A stretch of 63,305 nucleotides of DNA from a virus (IMGVR_UViG_3300032087_001789:1-63305); one strand, 5' to 3'. Shown: positions 47,968 through 57,863, numbered from the stretch's first letter. A program made the numbers and translations. The notes: generated by a model not told the origin, from the letters alone.

Positions 47968-50067
47968 TTATGCAATAACGCGCAACATAACTTTGTAATC
48001 CTGAGTTGCAGATGGAGCAGACCCAAAAGCAATTGTGATTGTGTTGTCACCATCTCTCTCTACATCTGCGTAAACAGTCTCGTAAGTAGCGCCTGTACCG
48101 TTATTACCGAAATCAACAACTTCAGCCATAACCATTCGTGTACCAAAGTTGTGAGTTAAACTAAACGAGGTAGTTGTAGCATCACCTGAAATAGTAAATA
48201 CTGCTTCACGGTCAGCACGGAATCGTTCAACACCCTCGGGGGTAACAACAAGAGAACTGCTTGTTCCTGCCGAAGCCTCTGACGTAGTAGCGAGTTCAAC
48301 ACCACCTACAACAGTTGTAGTCGCGTTTGGTAGAACATAGTTGTTTGCATCAGTAGCACCCGTGTAGCCAAGGTCAGCAAGAGTTACAGTACGAGTAGAT
48401 ACTGCGGTAGTGTGACCCAAGGTATTAACGGTAACACCATCAACAACTGTTGCGCCTGTTCCTGAAGCGTTGATTGCAGTCTGAGTTGGGTGAGCGTAGT
48501 TGTTAGCAGTAGTGCTAATTGTCAATGTTCCTGCGCTTTCCGCTACAGAGATAAGACCTGAGCCTGTAACTGTAATTGTATCTCCATTGGTAATTGCAGT
48601 AGAGTTAGTTCCGTCAGAAACATTGAACTCATCCATAGCACCTGTTCCTGCGCCAATGTCAGAAAGAACCTCAGCACCTGTACGGAAATCTACATTACCT
48701 GTAGCATCCAATACAAGGAACTTGTCTGTATCGACACCTGCGTTGACAACAGAATCCAATTGAAGAGTTCCGTCAACTTCAAGAGCGCCTGTACGAACAG
48801 CAGCAGTACCCGCAAGAGTCAACTCATTGTCAGCACCTGCTTCAACAGTTGTACCAAATACGAACTCGTCAGCAGACTCGTCCCAAATCATCGCTACATT
48901 AGTAGAAGTTCCGCGCTCCACTAATAGACCTGCATCTTCAGATGGAGTTCCTGTGAATCCGTGGTTAAGAACGAATAGACTATCTTCTACACGAACCTCT
49001 TCAGCGAGAGTTACAATGTGGTTACCCGAAACGGTCAAGTCACCGTTTACAGTCAAATCACCAACTGTAACCGCGTTAGTAGTAGTAGCACCACGACCTG
49101 TTACGCTGTCAAGAGTATCAGACTCAGACTGAAGGTAGCGACCATCCAAAGAAACAGAAGCACCTGCATTACCAACACCCGTTAGATTTAGCGTTCCTGA
49201 AGTAAATGTAGCACCACTAATGTAGTCAATATCATTGCTGTCATTAGCGGTAAATGTAATTGTATCAGTAGTTGCATTAGTAGTAATTGTCATATTACTT
49301 CCTGCAGCAAACGTCAATGTATCATCAGTAGCATCTGCAACTACACTTGTTTGACCTGAAACAGCAATAGTTTTAAAACCTGCGTCCTCGTCGCCAATCA
49401 ATAAGTAGCGACCATCTAATGACACACTTGCACCTGCGTTACCAACACCTGTAAGGTTAAGAGTACCACTTGCAAAAGATGCTGCGTTTACATAATCAAT
49501 GTCGTTGCTATCAGAAGCAGCGATTGTAATTACGTCACCTGATTCGCTAATAGTAACGTTAGAGCCACCCGCGATTTCGATACTGTCAGTACCTGAGCCT
49601 GAGCCACCTGCGGTCAAGACAATAGTAGATGAGTTTGCAGCACCCGCACCAACACTAACAGAATAAGTAGTATCCGTGTTAGTTACAGTTTCAGTAGATG
49701 TGCTAATAGTTTGTACGTGCCCATAAGTATCGAATGTGATACCGTCTACGTAAGTACGAGACGAGGCAGTAAGGTCAGAAACAGACGAAGTGTCTGCGTG
49801 AGCGATAGTTGGGTTAGTCGCTGTACCGCCAACAACGATAGATGAATCACCCGCCGTTACGGATGCAACCGCAGAAGTACCTGTAGCCAATTGCTCCCAA
49901 CTCGTTGCAGCAGCACCATCATTGTAGAATAGAGCGTCAAGCGTAGTTGAGTAGACAATCTGACCTTCCGTACCACTAAGGTTTCCGTCGGGGTTACCTG
50001 CATAGTTATGAATTACAGCGTTCTGCAACTCATTGCTTTGCAAGTCAAGATTGTTTAAGAATTTCAT
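47968..50067 (-). CDS. Large repetitive tail fibre (699 aa)
   Basis: Beta-rich with repeated blocks such as DSNDIDYVNAASFASGTLNL, occurring twice (also as DSNDIDYISGATFTSGTLNL), each followed by the identical block TGVGNAGASVSLDGRYL. The N-terminus MKFLNNLDLQSNELQN is like MKFLKNIEVGSS of the S74 fibre. The C-terminal domain (about 620-699) has FSLTHNFGTRMVMAEVVD and resembles fibre ends. The ATG at 50067 is chosen over a TTG two codons upstream. Probably a long trimeric fibre. Confidence 0.75.
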   Translation of the reverse strand: MKFLNNLDLQSNELQNAVIHNYAGNPDGNLSGTEGQIVYSTTLDALFYNDGAAATSWEQLATGTSAVASVTAGDSSIVVGGTATNPTIAHADTSSVSDLTASSRTYVDGITFDTYGHVQTISTSTETVTNTDTTYSVSVGAGAANSSTIVLTAGGSGSGTDSIEIAGGSNVTISESGDVITIAASDSNDIDYVNAASFASGTLNLTGVGNAGASVSLDGRYLLIGDEDAGFKTIAVSGQTSVVADATDDTLTFAAGSNMTITTNATTDTITFTANDSNDIDYISGATFTSGTLNLTGVGNAGASVSLDGRYLQSESDTLDSVTGRGATTTNAVTVGDLTVNGDLTVSGNHIVTLAEEVRVEDSLFVLNHGFTGTPSEDAGLLVERGTSTNVAMIWDESADEFVFGTTVEAGADNELTLAGTAAVRTGALEVDGTLQLDSVVNAGVDTDKFLVLDATGNVDFRTGAEVLSDIGAGTGAMDEFNVSDGTNSTAITNGDTITVTGSGLISVAESAGTLTISTTANNYAHPTQTAINASGTGATVVDGVTVNTLGHTTAVSTRTVTLADLGYTGATDANNYVLPNATTTVVGGVELATTSEASAGTSSSLVVTPEGVERFRADREAVFTISGDATTTSFSLTHNFGTRMVMAEVVDFGNNGTGATYETVYADVERDGDNTITIAFGSAPSATQDYKVMLRVIA

Positions 50068-50098
50068 TTGCAAAAAGTTTATGTTATATAACTATCTG

Positions 50099-50106
50099 CA
50101 AAGATA
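50099..50106 (-). promoter_or_regulatory. Promoter -7 (TATCTTTG) of large fibre gene
   Basis: TATCTTTG ends 31 bases before the ATG at 50067, directly beyond the stop of the preceding gene at 50113. Confidence 0.6.
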
Positions 50107-50112
50107 AGAAAA

Positions 50113-50478
50113 TTAGTTGAAGTAAGCCTTCCCTGAGAATTGACCGCGTACAATTAGTTTTACACTGTCATCGTCAATATATTCGACATCAGGGTACTGA
50201 GTCTGATTAAATGAGTCTACGATAGTTACAGAAGGCTTTTTCTTTAGGTTGTGCGTAATAGTAGTTTCCCACTCGCTACCGTTTGCAGTCCAATCGTTAA
50301 CGTTAATAGTAGCGGTAAAATGCTTGTCTGATGCTGCGGCTACACCTACAATAGACTGACGGTCAACAATAGAAATCTGACTCGGAGAGTTCTGAGATAC
50401 AGAAATAGACTGAGTAGGTTGCGTTACGGAAACGCTGTTACCTTTTGAGGGTACAGTTATGTTAGCAGTTATAGCCAT
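50113..50478 (-). CDS. Putative tail-fibre accessory protein (121 aa)
   Basis: A Ser/Thr/Val-rich N-terminus (MAITANITVPSKGNSVSVTQ) leads to a beta-rich C-terminal domain (HNLKKKPSVTIVDSFNQTQ at about 78-96, then SVKLIVRGQFSGKAYFN). The C-terminal form, HNL-x-K-x-P-x-V-x-x-V-D, is seen at the ends of many phage fibre proteins. Seven bases separate it from the preceding gene. Confidence 0.5.
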   Translation of the reverse strand: MAITANITVPSKGNSVSVTQPTQSISVSQNSPSQISIVDRQSIVGVAAASDKHFTATINVNDWTANGSEWETTITHNLKKKPSVTIVDSFNQTQYPDVEYIDDDSVKLIVRGQFSGKAYFN

Positions 50479-50485
50479 CTGACTA

Positions 50486-50854
50486 TTAGAGAGTTACGTC
50501 GTCAATAATTGTAAAAAGTCCGTAGAACCAAGTTGTTCTAACGCTATTGCCGTCGGTAGCCTGAAGGTCATACACAAAAGTACCCGACTCTACAGCAGCC
50601 ATATCCGTGTAGGACTTTGTCGCTGTCAATACTCCCTCGGGTGTTCCGCTAAAGTCCGCCATTAAAAACTCAAGTACAGGAGTACCTGTATCCTCATCGG
50701 TAGGACGTACATCAAGATTGAAATCGACATACTCGTCTAAGTTCAATCCTGCACCTGTAGAATCCTTGATTGTAATTACCAACTCGAACGTATCGCCCTT
50801 TCTGCAGGTGATGTCAAGTCTTTGTGCTATATCTAAATTTGCTTTCAACGCCAT
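50486..50854 (-). CDS. Putative baseplate/upper-fibre Ig-like protein (122 aa)
   Basis: Predicted beta sandwich: LDITCRKGDTFELVITIKD (about 13-31), VDFNLDVRPT, then a C-terminal FVYDLQATDGN...TWFYGLFTII. The pattern of a first strand R-G-D-T-F and a closing G-x-x-x-Y-D-L-Q recalls BppU/N-terminal fibre domains that attach receptor-binding proteins. Function by analogy only. The -7 element ends four bases before its ATG. Confidence 0.5.
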   Translation of the reverse strand: MALKANLDIAQRLDITCRKGDTFELVITIKDSTGAGLNLDEYVDFNLDVRPTDEDTGTPVLEFLMADFSGTPEGVLTATKSYTDMAAVESGTFVYDLQATDGNSVRTTWFYGLFTIIDDVTL

Positions 50855-50858
50855 AATG

Positions 50859-50866
50859 CAAAGGTA
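50859..50866 (-). promoter_or_regulatory. Promoter -7 (TACCTTTG), leaderless
   Basis: TACCTTTG is followed by CATT and the ATG at 50854, the shortest spacing in the window. The mRNA would begin on or next to the AUG. Confidence 0.6.
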
Positions 50867-50881
50867 CGAAAAATTACGTTA

Positions 50882-53800
50882 TTATAATCCGCTAATACTA
50901 ACAGTCTCAATGTCGTTAGACTGCATTCCAACAAAGTCTAATCTTCCGTTGGAGTTATCTGCGGGTTGTGCTTGATTGCGGATGTTATTATTAAACGAGT
51001 CATTAGTACCGTCACCCATAAGCCATATTTGAGTAGAACTACCTGAAGAGCCATCTCCTTTTGAGAAGTTAAAAGAAGTATTACTTGAACTCCACGGTAG
51101 TCTAAACGTCTGACCTATCTTGTAATCTGTCATCCATTGCATAGGGTTTACAATCATTTCTTCAATCTCTGCTGACGAAGGCATAAGTACGTTATTTTTC
51201 AACGTGGTAACAACCATACTCGCAACTTTACCGTGAAAGTTTCTGTTTGTTCCACGACCACCAATAGTAAAAGACCCAACTGTACCTGCCTGAAACTGTC
51301 TGTCCATTCTACCACCTGTGGAAACCCAATCAGAAGATGTAGACAGATTAGTTCCTGAACCCGAGGTAAAACTATCGCTTGAACCCATTAAACGAATGTC
51401 AAATGCAGCGGCTAAGTTAGCAGCAGTAGCATCTGTTCCGCTTAGGCGAGTACCGTTATGTGCAATATAAATTCCATACCAATTACCTGCTGTTAAAGTC
51501 CATCCTGTACCTGTATTCGCAGGGTGTATTAAGAACTCATTTAAAGCACCATCTCTACCCCAACCGAAGTACAGTTTGCCTGTAGCGTCTGTTCTTAAAT
51601 AAATGTTATCGTCCGTACTTCCTGCACCTTCACCTAAGTTCCAAATGTGTTGGTTAGATGAATTTTTGTCTGAACTAAATACAATCGCAGTAGCCCAAGG
51701 TTTACCTACAGTATACCCCGAAGTAGTTGGAGCGGATACCGTTACAGAAGTACCACCCATATAGATAGCATTTCTGTTTGTATCAGGATTCACCTGTTGC
51801 ATTCTTTCGTTACCTCCACTAAAGTCAATAGCCCTTGTCCAAGCAGTAGCGCTTGTTGATGCAGCGGGTAAAGCGTGTTCACTTATGCCCGACGTAGAAA
51901 TGTCAACCTGAGTATCAACAGCAGCGATTACTATAGTTTTAGATTCTGTTACAACCGTATCGTAAGTAGAAGTGTAAGTCCAAGAACCTCCATTAGCAGC
52001 CGTAGCCTCTGTATCCTTATTTGCAGAAGACAGATTGTAATTCGCTTCAAGAACACCTCCATCATTAGAAAGATAAAAGTCGTAACCCAAGTTGCTTGAG
52101 TAAGCGTGTGTAACTGCGCTATTTTCTGCCCCGTTTACAAGACGAGCAACTTTAACTTGGCTTGATGAAACGTATTCAAATCTAAAACCATTTGTAAAGT
52201 CTCCGTTACCAATAGTTCCCCATCCGCTTGATAGGTTACTTGCAAAGCCCACAAATACTTTGTCTCCTGACGCTTGTAGAGCGGGGAGAATGTTTGTAGT
52301 AACATACGAGTCTGTCATCTTAAATCTGTACCCATCTTGAACCGTGTCATCTACGGAAACCGCAGAACCATTATCAAGAGTGTCAGAGTCAACCAATGTA
52401 GCGCTGCCCGATATATGTGTGAATCCGCTAATCGGCGTAGCAGGTGCTGTTAAGTTATTGACAGTAAAAGTCAAAGTACCAACACTACTCCCGTAGTCGT
52501 TAGCCTTTGTTACTGTAATACTATAAACATCCGTAGGATTGCTTGTTGTATCTCCACTAACATCAGGAGCAGTACCCTGAAGATATCCTGTAGTAGAGTT
52601 AAACGCTAACCCCGCAGGAATGTTTGTTAAACTATAAGTAGCAACATCTCCTAAAGGTACAATTTGTAAGTTTACAGTTGCGCCCTCATCCACAGTAACA
52701 GACTGATTGAATTGAGATGGTACATATTCTGCATCGTCTCCCGTAGATATTTCATTATATGTAATACCCGCAGGTGGCGTTGGCGCTGAGTTTGCATCTA
52801 CAGCACCATATGTATTTGGTTTGTACCAAGTATTTATAGACGGTAATTCGTCAATCCAAGTGTGCTGAGTTGCAAATCCCGAACCCGATGAGGCAGTACC
52901 GTAAAGTTCATCTACGCTTTCTGCATCGGACTGATTATCAAACAATGGGTATGTATACTCACCATCAGGAGACTCAATGTAGTACCAAGTAAATGAAGCA
53001 CCAAGAACCTCTTCGTTTACAGTTGCGTTGCGAATACCGTTTAGTTCGTTAGCCAAAGGCATAATAGCAATCATTCTCAAGTCAGTACCTGTGGCTACAG
53101 CAGTAGCAGTACGACCAATGACTTCAAATGTTCCGTCTGTTTTCTCGTATGCAATATATCCACGACGGTCTTGGTCTAAACCTAATCTAAATGTTTCCTT
53201 AGTCTGAGGAGAGTTGTTAAAACCTGACTCAACAACCTTTCCGTATCCGTTGTCTGACGAGTCTGCAAACAAAAATGGACTGTTTTTTAGTCTAAGGTAA
53301 AGCATAGACTTAACAGCATTACCCGCAACATCAACATCTAAGTCTGCTACATCGTATGTAGTTTCATCAAATAGCCCAACGTAAATACCCTGACCTGCAG
53401 ACCAATCGCCTTGGTCTTGAGAAAACTCAAAGTATTCACCTGCTTCGCTAATTGTTTGATTTGAGTAAATACCATTAGATGTATCGAAGTTTCCTTGCTC
53501 TCTCGTAGAAGTGTACCCTAATGTAGCGCCTGAGCCTGTTTCTGTAATTCTGTCTCCATACACTGTAAATGTAGCAGAAGATGAGGTGGTAGTAGTTGAG
53601 GTGATTGTAGTACCTGTATCTGAGCCGATAGCACTTCCCGACAAAACTTCATTAAGCCTGTCTACACAGGCAGAAACTGTATTGAAACCTGTTACAGCCC
53701 CATCGTTTACAGAAACATTGTAGTGTCTTATATCCGTATAAATGCTTTTGTTTCCTCGTACAGTTTTAACATCTATAGTTCCGCTATCATTCGCAGACGC

Positions 53801-54193
53801 AACTAAAGAATTAACAGCGTGAATATCTCCATTGCTGAACAAGACCGTTGTATTTGTTGAGTCTCTTTGAGCGTCTAACAAGTCCAATTGGCTAAATGCA
53901 AAAGTACCTGTATTTGATACAACGTTTGCATTAAGTGTAATATAATCAGCCGCTGCAGACGGAGAGTCAAAATCATTTCCATCTTTATCTTGAAACGATG
54001 TATAAGGAATGCTGTAAAATTCATATACAGTAGTTCCTTCTTCTACGCTTCGTATATCGTTAATAACGTCAATGTTGTTGTCGTTGTCCTCATTGATTTG
54101 AGCAGATAAACAAGAGTTCCAATATACAGGGTTTGTAGACCCAATAAATGTAATACAGTTTCCTGCTTCGTTACGTGTTACTCTAATAGCCAT
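50882..54193 (-). CDS. Large adhesin-like tail protein with He_PIG and LamG-like domains (1103 aa)
   Basis: Beta-rich and multi-domain. Around residues 490-575 an Ig-like He_PIG domain is seen (VDEGATVNLQIVPLGDVATY then IPAGLAFNSTTGYLQGTAPD). The C-terminal 350 residues include a concanavalin-like segment (WATAIVFSSDKNSSNQHIWN then LYFGWGRDG). The N-terminal part may bind the tail. It probably serves as a receptor-binding or adhesin protein and is the longest in the fibre cluster. Confidence 0.65.
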   Translation of the reverse strand: MAIRVTRNEAGNCITFIGSTNPVYWNSCLSAQINEDNDNNIDVINDIRSVEEGTTVYEFYSIPYTSFQDKDGNDFDSPSAAADYITLNANVVSNTGTFAFSQLDLLDAQRDSTNTTVLFSNGDIHAVNSLVASANDSGTIDVKTVRGNKSIYTDIRHYNVSVNDGAVTGFNTVSACVDRLNEVLSGSAIGSDTGTTITSTTTTSSSATFTVYGDRITETGSGATLGYTSTREQGNFDTSNGIYSNQTISEAGEYFEFSQDQGDWSAGQGIYVGLFDETTYDVADLDVDVAGNAVKSMLYLRLKNSPFLFADSSDNGYGKVVESGFNNSPQTKETFRLGLDQDRRGYIAYEKTDGTFEVIGRTATAVATGTDLRMIAIMPLANELNGIRNATVNEEVLGASFTWYYIESPDGEYTYPLFDNQSDAESVDELYGTASSGSGFATQHTWIDELPSINTWYKPNTYGAVDANSAPTPPAGITYNEISTGDDAEYVPSQFNQSVTVDEGATVNLQIVPLGDVATYSLTNIPAGLAFNSTTGYLQGTAPDVSGDTTSNPTDVYSITVTKANDYGSSVGTLTFTVNNLTAPATPISGFTHISGSATLVDSDTLDNGSAVSVDDTVQDGYRFKMTDSYVTTNILPALQASGDKVFVGFASNLSSGWGTIGNGDFTNGFRFEYVSSSQVKVARLVNGAENSAVTHAYSSNLGYDFYLSNDGGVLEANYNLSSANKDTEATAANGGSWTYTSTYDTVVTESKTIVIAAVDTQVDISTSGISEHALPAASTSATAWTRAIDFSGGNERMQQVNPDTNRNAIYMGGTSVTVSAPTTSGYTVGKPWATAIVFSSDKNSSNQHIWNLGEGAGSTDDNIYLRTDATGKLYFGWGRDGALNEFLIHPANTGTGWTLTAGNWYGIYIAHNGTRLSGTDATAANLAAAFDIRLMGSSDSFTSGSGTNLSTSSDWVSTGGRMDRQFQAGTVGSFTIGGRGTNRNFHGKVASMVVTTLKNNVLMPSSAEIEEMIVNPMQWMTDYKIGQTFRLPWSSSNTSFNFSKGDGSSGSSTQIWLMGDGTNDSFNNNIRNQAQPADNSNGRLDFVGMQSNDIETVSISGL

Positions 54194-54990
54194 TATTTAG
54201 AAATTGTTACAAGCATTGATAAAGGTTGAATAAGCACAGGGTTATCTGCTTTAATAACAGGTAGTGCGATTGCATTAACATCTTCATTAGAAGCAAGATA
54301 CGCCGTTGAGGTTACACGCTGTAGTTTACTAACACCTACTGTTCCCTGACCAAAGAATGCAGTACCTCCTTGAAGGAAAAACTCAAATGTAATAGCATCA
54401 GTGTTGTCTCGTGTAGCCCACCATAGCCCTGTATCTACAGTGGTGTTTTGAATCTGTGGGATGATATTGTAGTCAAAACGAACAGACACTAAGTCTCCTA
54501 CAGATAGTCCATCCAAAGCGATAGTTCCTGTGTCTGTAATCTGATTACCCGTCATAGACGAAGAAGACCACCCGTCAAAAGTATAGTTGATAAGGGTTGT
54601 TGTTTTACCCGCAGGTAAGTGGTCACCACCAAACATACCGTATCCCTGCCAATTTGGGTTAGGCGTAGGGTCAGACCAATAAGGAGTGTCAACTGCTTGG
54701 TGAACAGTATTGCTCAATCCAAATCGAAGATAATCCCCATTGTCTGCGTTAGCCTGTGTGTAAGCGACTTGGTTTGTTGAATCCCAAACGTATCCCGTTA
54801 GGTCAGACTTCGCTTGGAAGCCACCTGTAAATTCGTACCCCGAAGCGTTAACAACCATTTCGAGGTCAGCCTTTTTGGTAGTACCTGAAGCAGCCTGTGT
54901 AGTGTCGTTGGTATCAACAACGGGCAGGAACATACCTGAACCGTCTACGTTCCCTACGTTTGATAATTGTGAAATCTTAGTATTAGCCAT
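54193..54990 (-). CDS. Tail fibre protein (265 aa)
   Basis: The N-terminus MANTKISQLSNVGNVDGSGM, then FLPVVDTNDTTQAASGTTKK, is the common K-I-S-Q-L opening of phage tail-fibre attachment regions. The rest is a beta-rich globular domain. Overlaps the adhesin gene by one base. One of several surface-binding proteins in this cluster. Confidence 0.65.
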   Translation of the reverse strand: MANTKISQLSNVGNVDGSGMFLPVVDTNDTTQAASGTTKKADLEMVVNASGYEFTGGFQAKSDLTGYVWDSTNQVAYTQANADNGDYLRFGLSNTVHQAVDTPYWSDPTPNPNWQGYGMFGGDHLPAGKTTTLINYTFDGWSSSSMTGNQITDTGTIALDGLSVGDLVSVRFDYNIIPQIQNTTVDTGLWWATRDNTDAITFEFFLQGGTAFFGQGTVGVSKLQRVTSTAYLASNEDVNAIALPVIKADNPVLIQPLSMLVTISK

Positions 54991-54991
54991 A

Positions 54992-55132
54992 TTATAGGTT
55001 TTCTCTAATTAAGTTATCGCCGTCTTCCTCTACTATGGGTTGACCGTCCTCTGTAGTCAAAAAACTAACATAGAGGTTTTGGTTGCCCATCTCGGTCATA
55101 TACTGTAGACCGAATGTAACCCCCAACAGCAT
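54992..55132 (-). CDS. Small hypothetical protein (46 aa)
   Basis: Begins MLLGVTFGLQYMTEMGNQNL and ends EEDGDNLIRENL. Its ATG overlaps the TAA of the preceding gene (TAATG) and its stop lies two bases before the next ATG. The perfect fit in the gap supports it as a real gene. No family is recognised. Confidence 0.6.
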   Translation of the reverse strand: MLLGVTFGLQYMTEMGNQNLYVSFLTTEDGQPIVEEDGDNLIRENL

Positions 55133-55395
55133 TACTTAATATATGCTAACAACTTACCTGTGCCGACTGATACGTTTGTGATGTTACCATAGATAATCAT
55201 CCCTTGTTGCAAGTCTTCTCCGTTTAGGTCGTCACCTGTCGCTGTGGTTAATACTGTGTTCGTTGTGTTTGATATGCAGTATACAGCACAATACGTTTCA
55301 CCTGCAGGTTTAGAAAACGTGTTATCTACAACACGGAATCCGTCCTGAGCAAAAGTCTGTCTGCGGTATTCTGATGGGTTCTGTAGGTTAGCCAT
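55132..55395 (-). CDS. Small structural-type protein (87 aa)
   Basis: Predicted beta-rich (TYCAVYCISNTTNTVLTTAT at about 34-53, then GMIIYGNITNVSVGTGKLLAY). This type of small beta protein next to portal genes is common in Bacteroidota phages and may decorate the head or tail. No family is recognised. Overlaps the portal stop by one base. Confidence 0.55.
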   Translation of the reverse strand: MANLQNPSEYRRQTFAQDGFRVVDNTFSKPAGETYCAVYCISNTTNTVLTTATGDDLNGEDLQQGMIIYGNITNVSVGTGKLLAYIK

Positions 55396-57821
55396 TATAG
55401 TCTATTTAGTGATGATAAGAAATCGTCGTCATCGTCGCTTTGCAACTCGCCTCTCTCGCCTTTGCGTTGAGAGATTAATTTAGACTGCTCTGTAGCCTGT
55501 TTTTTCACACGCTCGTCCTTGCGGTCTTCCTGCATAGTCTGAACCTCTTTTTTCATACTTGCACTCGCCTGAGCAATCTGTTGTGCGTTAGCACCTCTGA
55601 TTTTTTCGAGTTCAAGTTTAAATTGGTATTCCATCTGCATACGTTGCATTTCAAGTTGAGCCTCCATTTGCTTTTTCTGCATATCAAATTGAGCCTGAGT
55701 CTGAGCCACCTGCATATCTGCTTGTGCCTTAGCCGCTGTAGCCTGTTGTGCTGCTTGACTCTGCATCTGAGAGTTTTGAGCCGCCATATCTTGAATACGC
55801 TTGATGCGTTTAGCACGACGTACAATTAACAAGCGTTCTGCTTGGTCAATGTCTTTTAGTCTGCGAATTGCAATAGCATCTTCGATGTCAATTTCTTTTT
55901 GAGCCAACGCCTGTTGAATGTTAGCCTCCAAGTAAGCCTTGTCTGCGTCATCCATTTCAGTTGTAACGATAATACCAAAGTTGTACATAGGTAGTTTCTT
56001 AAACTCCTTTAATGTATCCATTGCGCTATTACCTACAGCCTTTTCGTAGGTTTTGTATAGGATGGAGTCGCTTGGTAGAATCTGTAAACACTTAATCACA
56101 TCCTCGACTACACGCTTGTAAAGAACAAGTGATGCGTGAGTAATGTCGTATAAGGCGTTATTCGCTGCTGACGCTTGTTGATTACGTACCCCGACCAAAG
56201 CATCGCTCTTAGGGGTAGAGCCATCAATAGCCTCGTTAACACCTGTTGCATCTCGAATCATACGAAGATAGTGGTTGTACAGACCAATCAATTCGTTGAT
56301 GTTTCGAATGGTGTTATTAATTTCTCGAATAGGTGGGTTTTGGAAACCGCCTTCAGGATTCTTAGAGCGGTAGTACATTACACCTGTTTGCTCGTAGATA
56401 TCCTGTAAATCAAGAGGAGAAAGTTCACCACCTGCACCCAACTGTACATTGTCAAGACCCTCGATGTCAATCATAATACCGTCAGGCTTAGCCTTAGCAA
56501 CGGCTTGTTGAATCTTCAAGTGTGTAATCTGTAGTTGGTCTGCAAACCCAATGATGCTCGTTACCATAGACTTCGGCATCATACGACGCAAGTTAGTAGC
56601 CACGATAGAGTAAGATAGCGTTGTGCGAGATAAGTCGTGGATGTTACGAGGTTGGTTATGCTTCTTACCATAGTTCAATAGTAAGTTAGCGCCGCTTACG
56701 TACAAACCGCCGTACAGACACATAGTCTTCATAAAGACAGGGTTGCGGTCATAAACAGACTGAGTAGGCATCTTGTACTCCTCACCTTTAAAGTAGAAGC
56801 CCATATTACCATACTTAGACATTTTCTCCTCATAGATTTGCTCGTCGAGTCCGATGAACTCAAAGTCAAGCACTTCTAATGAGTATTCGTCATAACCGTA
56901 TACTTGACGACCCGTGCGTTGGTCGTAATAATTCTTGCTTAGTTTACTTGCGTCGTTACCCCACTTGTTTTTAATTTGTGAAGCCACCTTGCTCCATTGC
57001 TCTTCATTTAGTTCGTTACCTGCAATACGCTTTAGTTCGTGGATTGTCATACGACGAATCTCACCTGCGTATACCAAGTCCTTCATAAACGGGTCTTCCG
57101 TGTAAGAGTGGATAAGGTGTGACGGGTCAACATAGCGCTCAACGATACCGTGGTTCGGGTCGTTCTCACGCTTGACAGCAGCCATACCTGTAACAACCAA
57201 GTCTTCGACGGCACGACGGAATGTAGAGTCGTTAAAGTCGTTCCATTCAAGTGTTAGGTTTGCTGCAATCTGTGCTGCAATCTCCGCAGCCACTTTGATG
57301 TTAGCATCCATAAAGATTTCTGCCTCTTCGGGAGTATCAGGAAGTGCGTCAACATCATCTTTAAGAGAAACACCCAAGTCCCGCATTTCTTTCAAGAAGT
57401 CTTTGTTCTCGATAGCGGCGCGTGTACGTGCTTTCTTCATTTCTTTTTCTCCGCGAGATAGCGGGTCGATAGCCTCTACGTTAGGGTAAGGCTTACGAGA
57501 TAGAATCTTGTTAACTACGATTTTTACGAACTTAGGTACAATAGGTACGGGAGTCCAATCCAAGTTCAACAGCGTACCCTGACCACCGTTGGGGTCAAGA
57601 CTGTTTAGGATTTGTTTGTAGATTTGAGTAGACTGCGTACCCTGAGCATAGTCACGAGCGCGTTCAAACTCCTTTAATCGTTTCTGATAAAGTGACGTGG
57701 TGGATTCTGTTCCACCCCATTGTCCCATAATAGCCTTAGCGTAGGCTGCACCGTACCCCTTTGACATTTTTTCAGCGGCTTTCGCTGTTGGGTCGGGGAA
57801 ATTACCATAGTTCTTATTCAT
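55395..57821 (-). CDS. Portal protein (808 aa)
   Basis: A large protein directly after the terminase. The wing region has helical repeats (EEAEIFMDANIKVAAEIAAQ near residue 157). The core contains GVNEAIDGSTPKSDALVGVR (about 533-552), like the A-T-x-I-N-x-x-x-x-G...S-x-x-x-x-x-x-R region of portal proteins. The C-terminal 150 residues are Gln/Ala-rich coiled coil, as in the barrel/tail extension of crAss-like portals of about 800 aa. It forms the DNA entry ring. The ATG at 57821 is preferred to a TTG three codons upstream. Confidence 0.8.
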   Translation of the reverse strand: MNKNYGNFPDPTAKAAEKMSKGYGAAYAKAIMGQWGGTESTTSLYQKRLKEFERARDYAQGTQSTQIYKQILNSLDPNGGQGTLLNLDWTPVPIVPKFVKIVVNKILSRKPYPNVEAIDPLSRGEKEMKKARTRAAIENKDFLKEMRDLGVSLKDDVDALPDTPEEAEIFMDANIKVAAEIAAQIAANLTLEWNDFNDSTFRRAVEDLVVTGMAAVKRENDPNHGIVERYVDPSHLIHSYTEDPFMKDLVYAGEIRRMTIHELKRIAGNELNEEQWSKVASQIKNKWGNDASKLSKNYYDQRTGRQVYGYDEYSLEVLDFEFIGLDEQIYEEKMSKYGNMGFYFKGEEYKMPTQSVYDRNPVFMKTMCLYGGLYVSGANLLLNYGKKHNQPRNIHDLSRTTLSYSIVATNLRRMMPKSMVTSIIGFADQLQITHLKIQQAVAKAKPDGIMIDIEGLDNVQLGAGGELSPLDLQDIYEQTGVMYYRSKNPEGGFQNPPIREINNTIRNINELIGLYNHYLRMIRDATGVNEAIDGSTPKSDALVGVRNQQASAANNALYDITHASLVLYKRVVEDVIKCLQILPSDSILYKTYEKAVGNSAMDTLKEFKKLPMYNFGIIVTTEMDDADKAYLEANIQQALAQKEIDIEDAIAIRRLKDIDQAERLLIVRRAKRIKRIQDMAAQNSQMQSQAAQQATAAKAQADMQVAQTQAQFDMQKKQMEAQLEMQRMQMEYQFKLELEKIRGANAQQIAQASASMKKEVQTMQEDRKDERVKKQATEQSKLISQRKGERGELQSDDDDDFLSSLNRL

Positions 57822-57824
57822 TTC

Positions 57825-57845
57825 GCACAAGATTATCTATTGTGC
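57825..57845 (-). promoter_or_regulatory. 5'-end hairpin of portal mRNA
   Basis: GCACAA (57845-57840 on the minus strand) pairs with TTGTGC (57830-57825) around nine bases. It begins on the base next to the -7 box and ends three bases before the portal ATG, so it would cover most of the leader and could limit translation. Confidence 0.45.
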
Positions 57846-57852
57846 AAAGATA
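57845..57852 (-). promoter_or_regulatory. Promoter -7 (TATCTTTG) of portal operon
   Basis: TATCTTTG ends 23 bases before the ATG at 57821, in the 42-base gap between terminase and portal genes. Confidence 0.6.
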
Positions 57853-57863
57853 AGAAAAATTCC

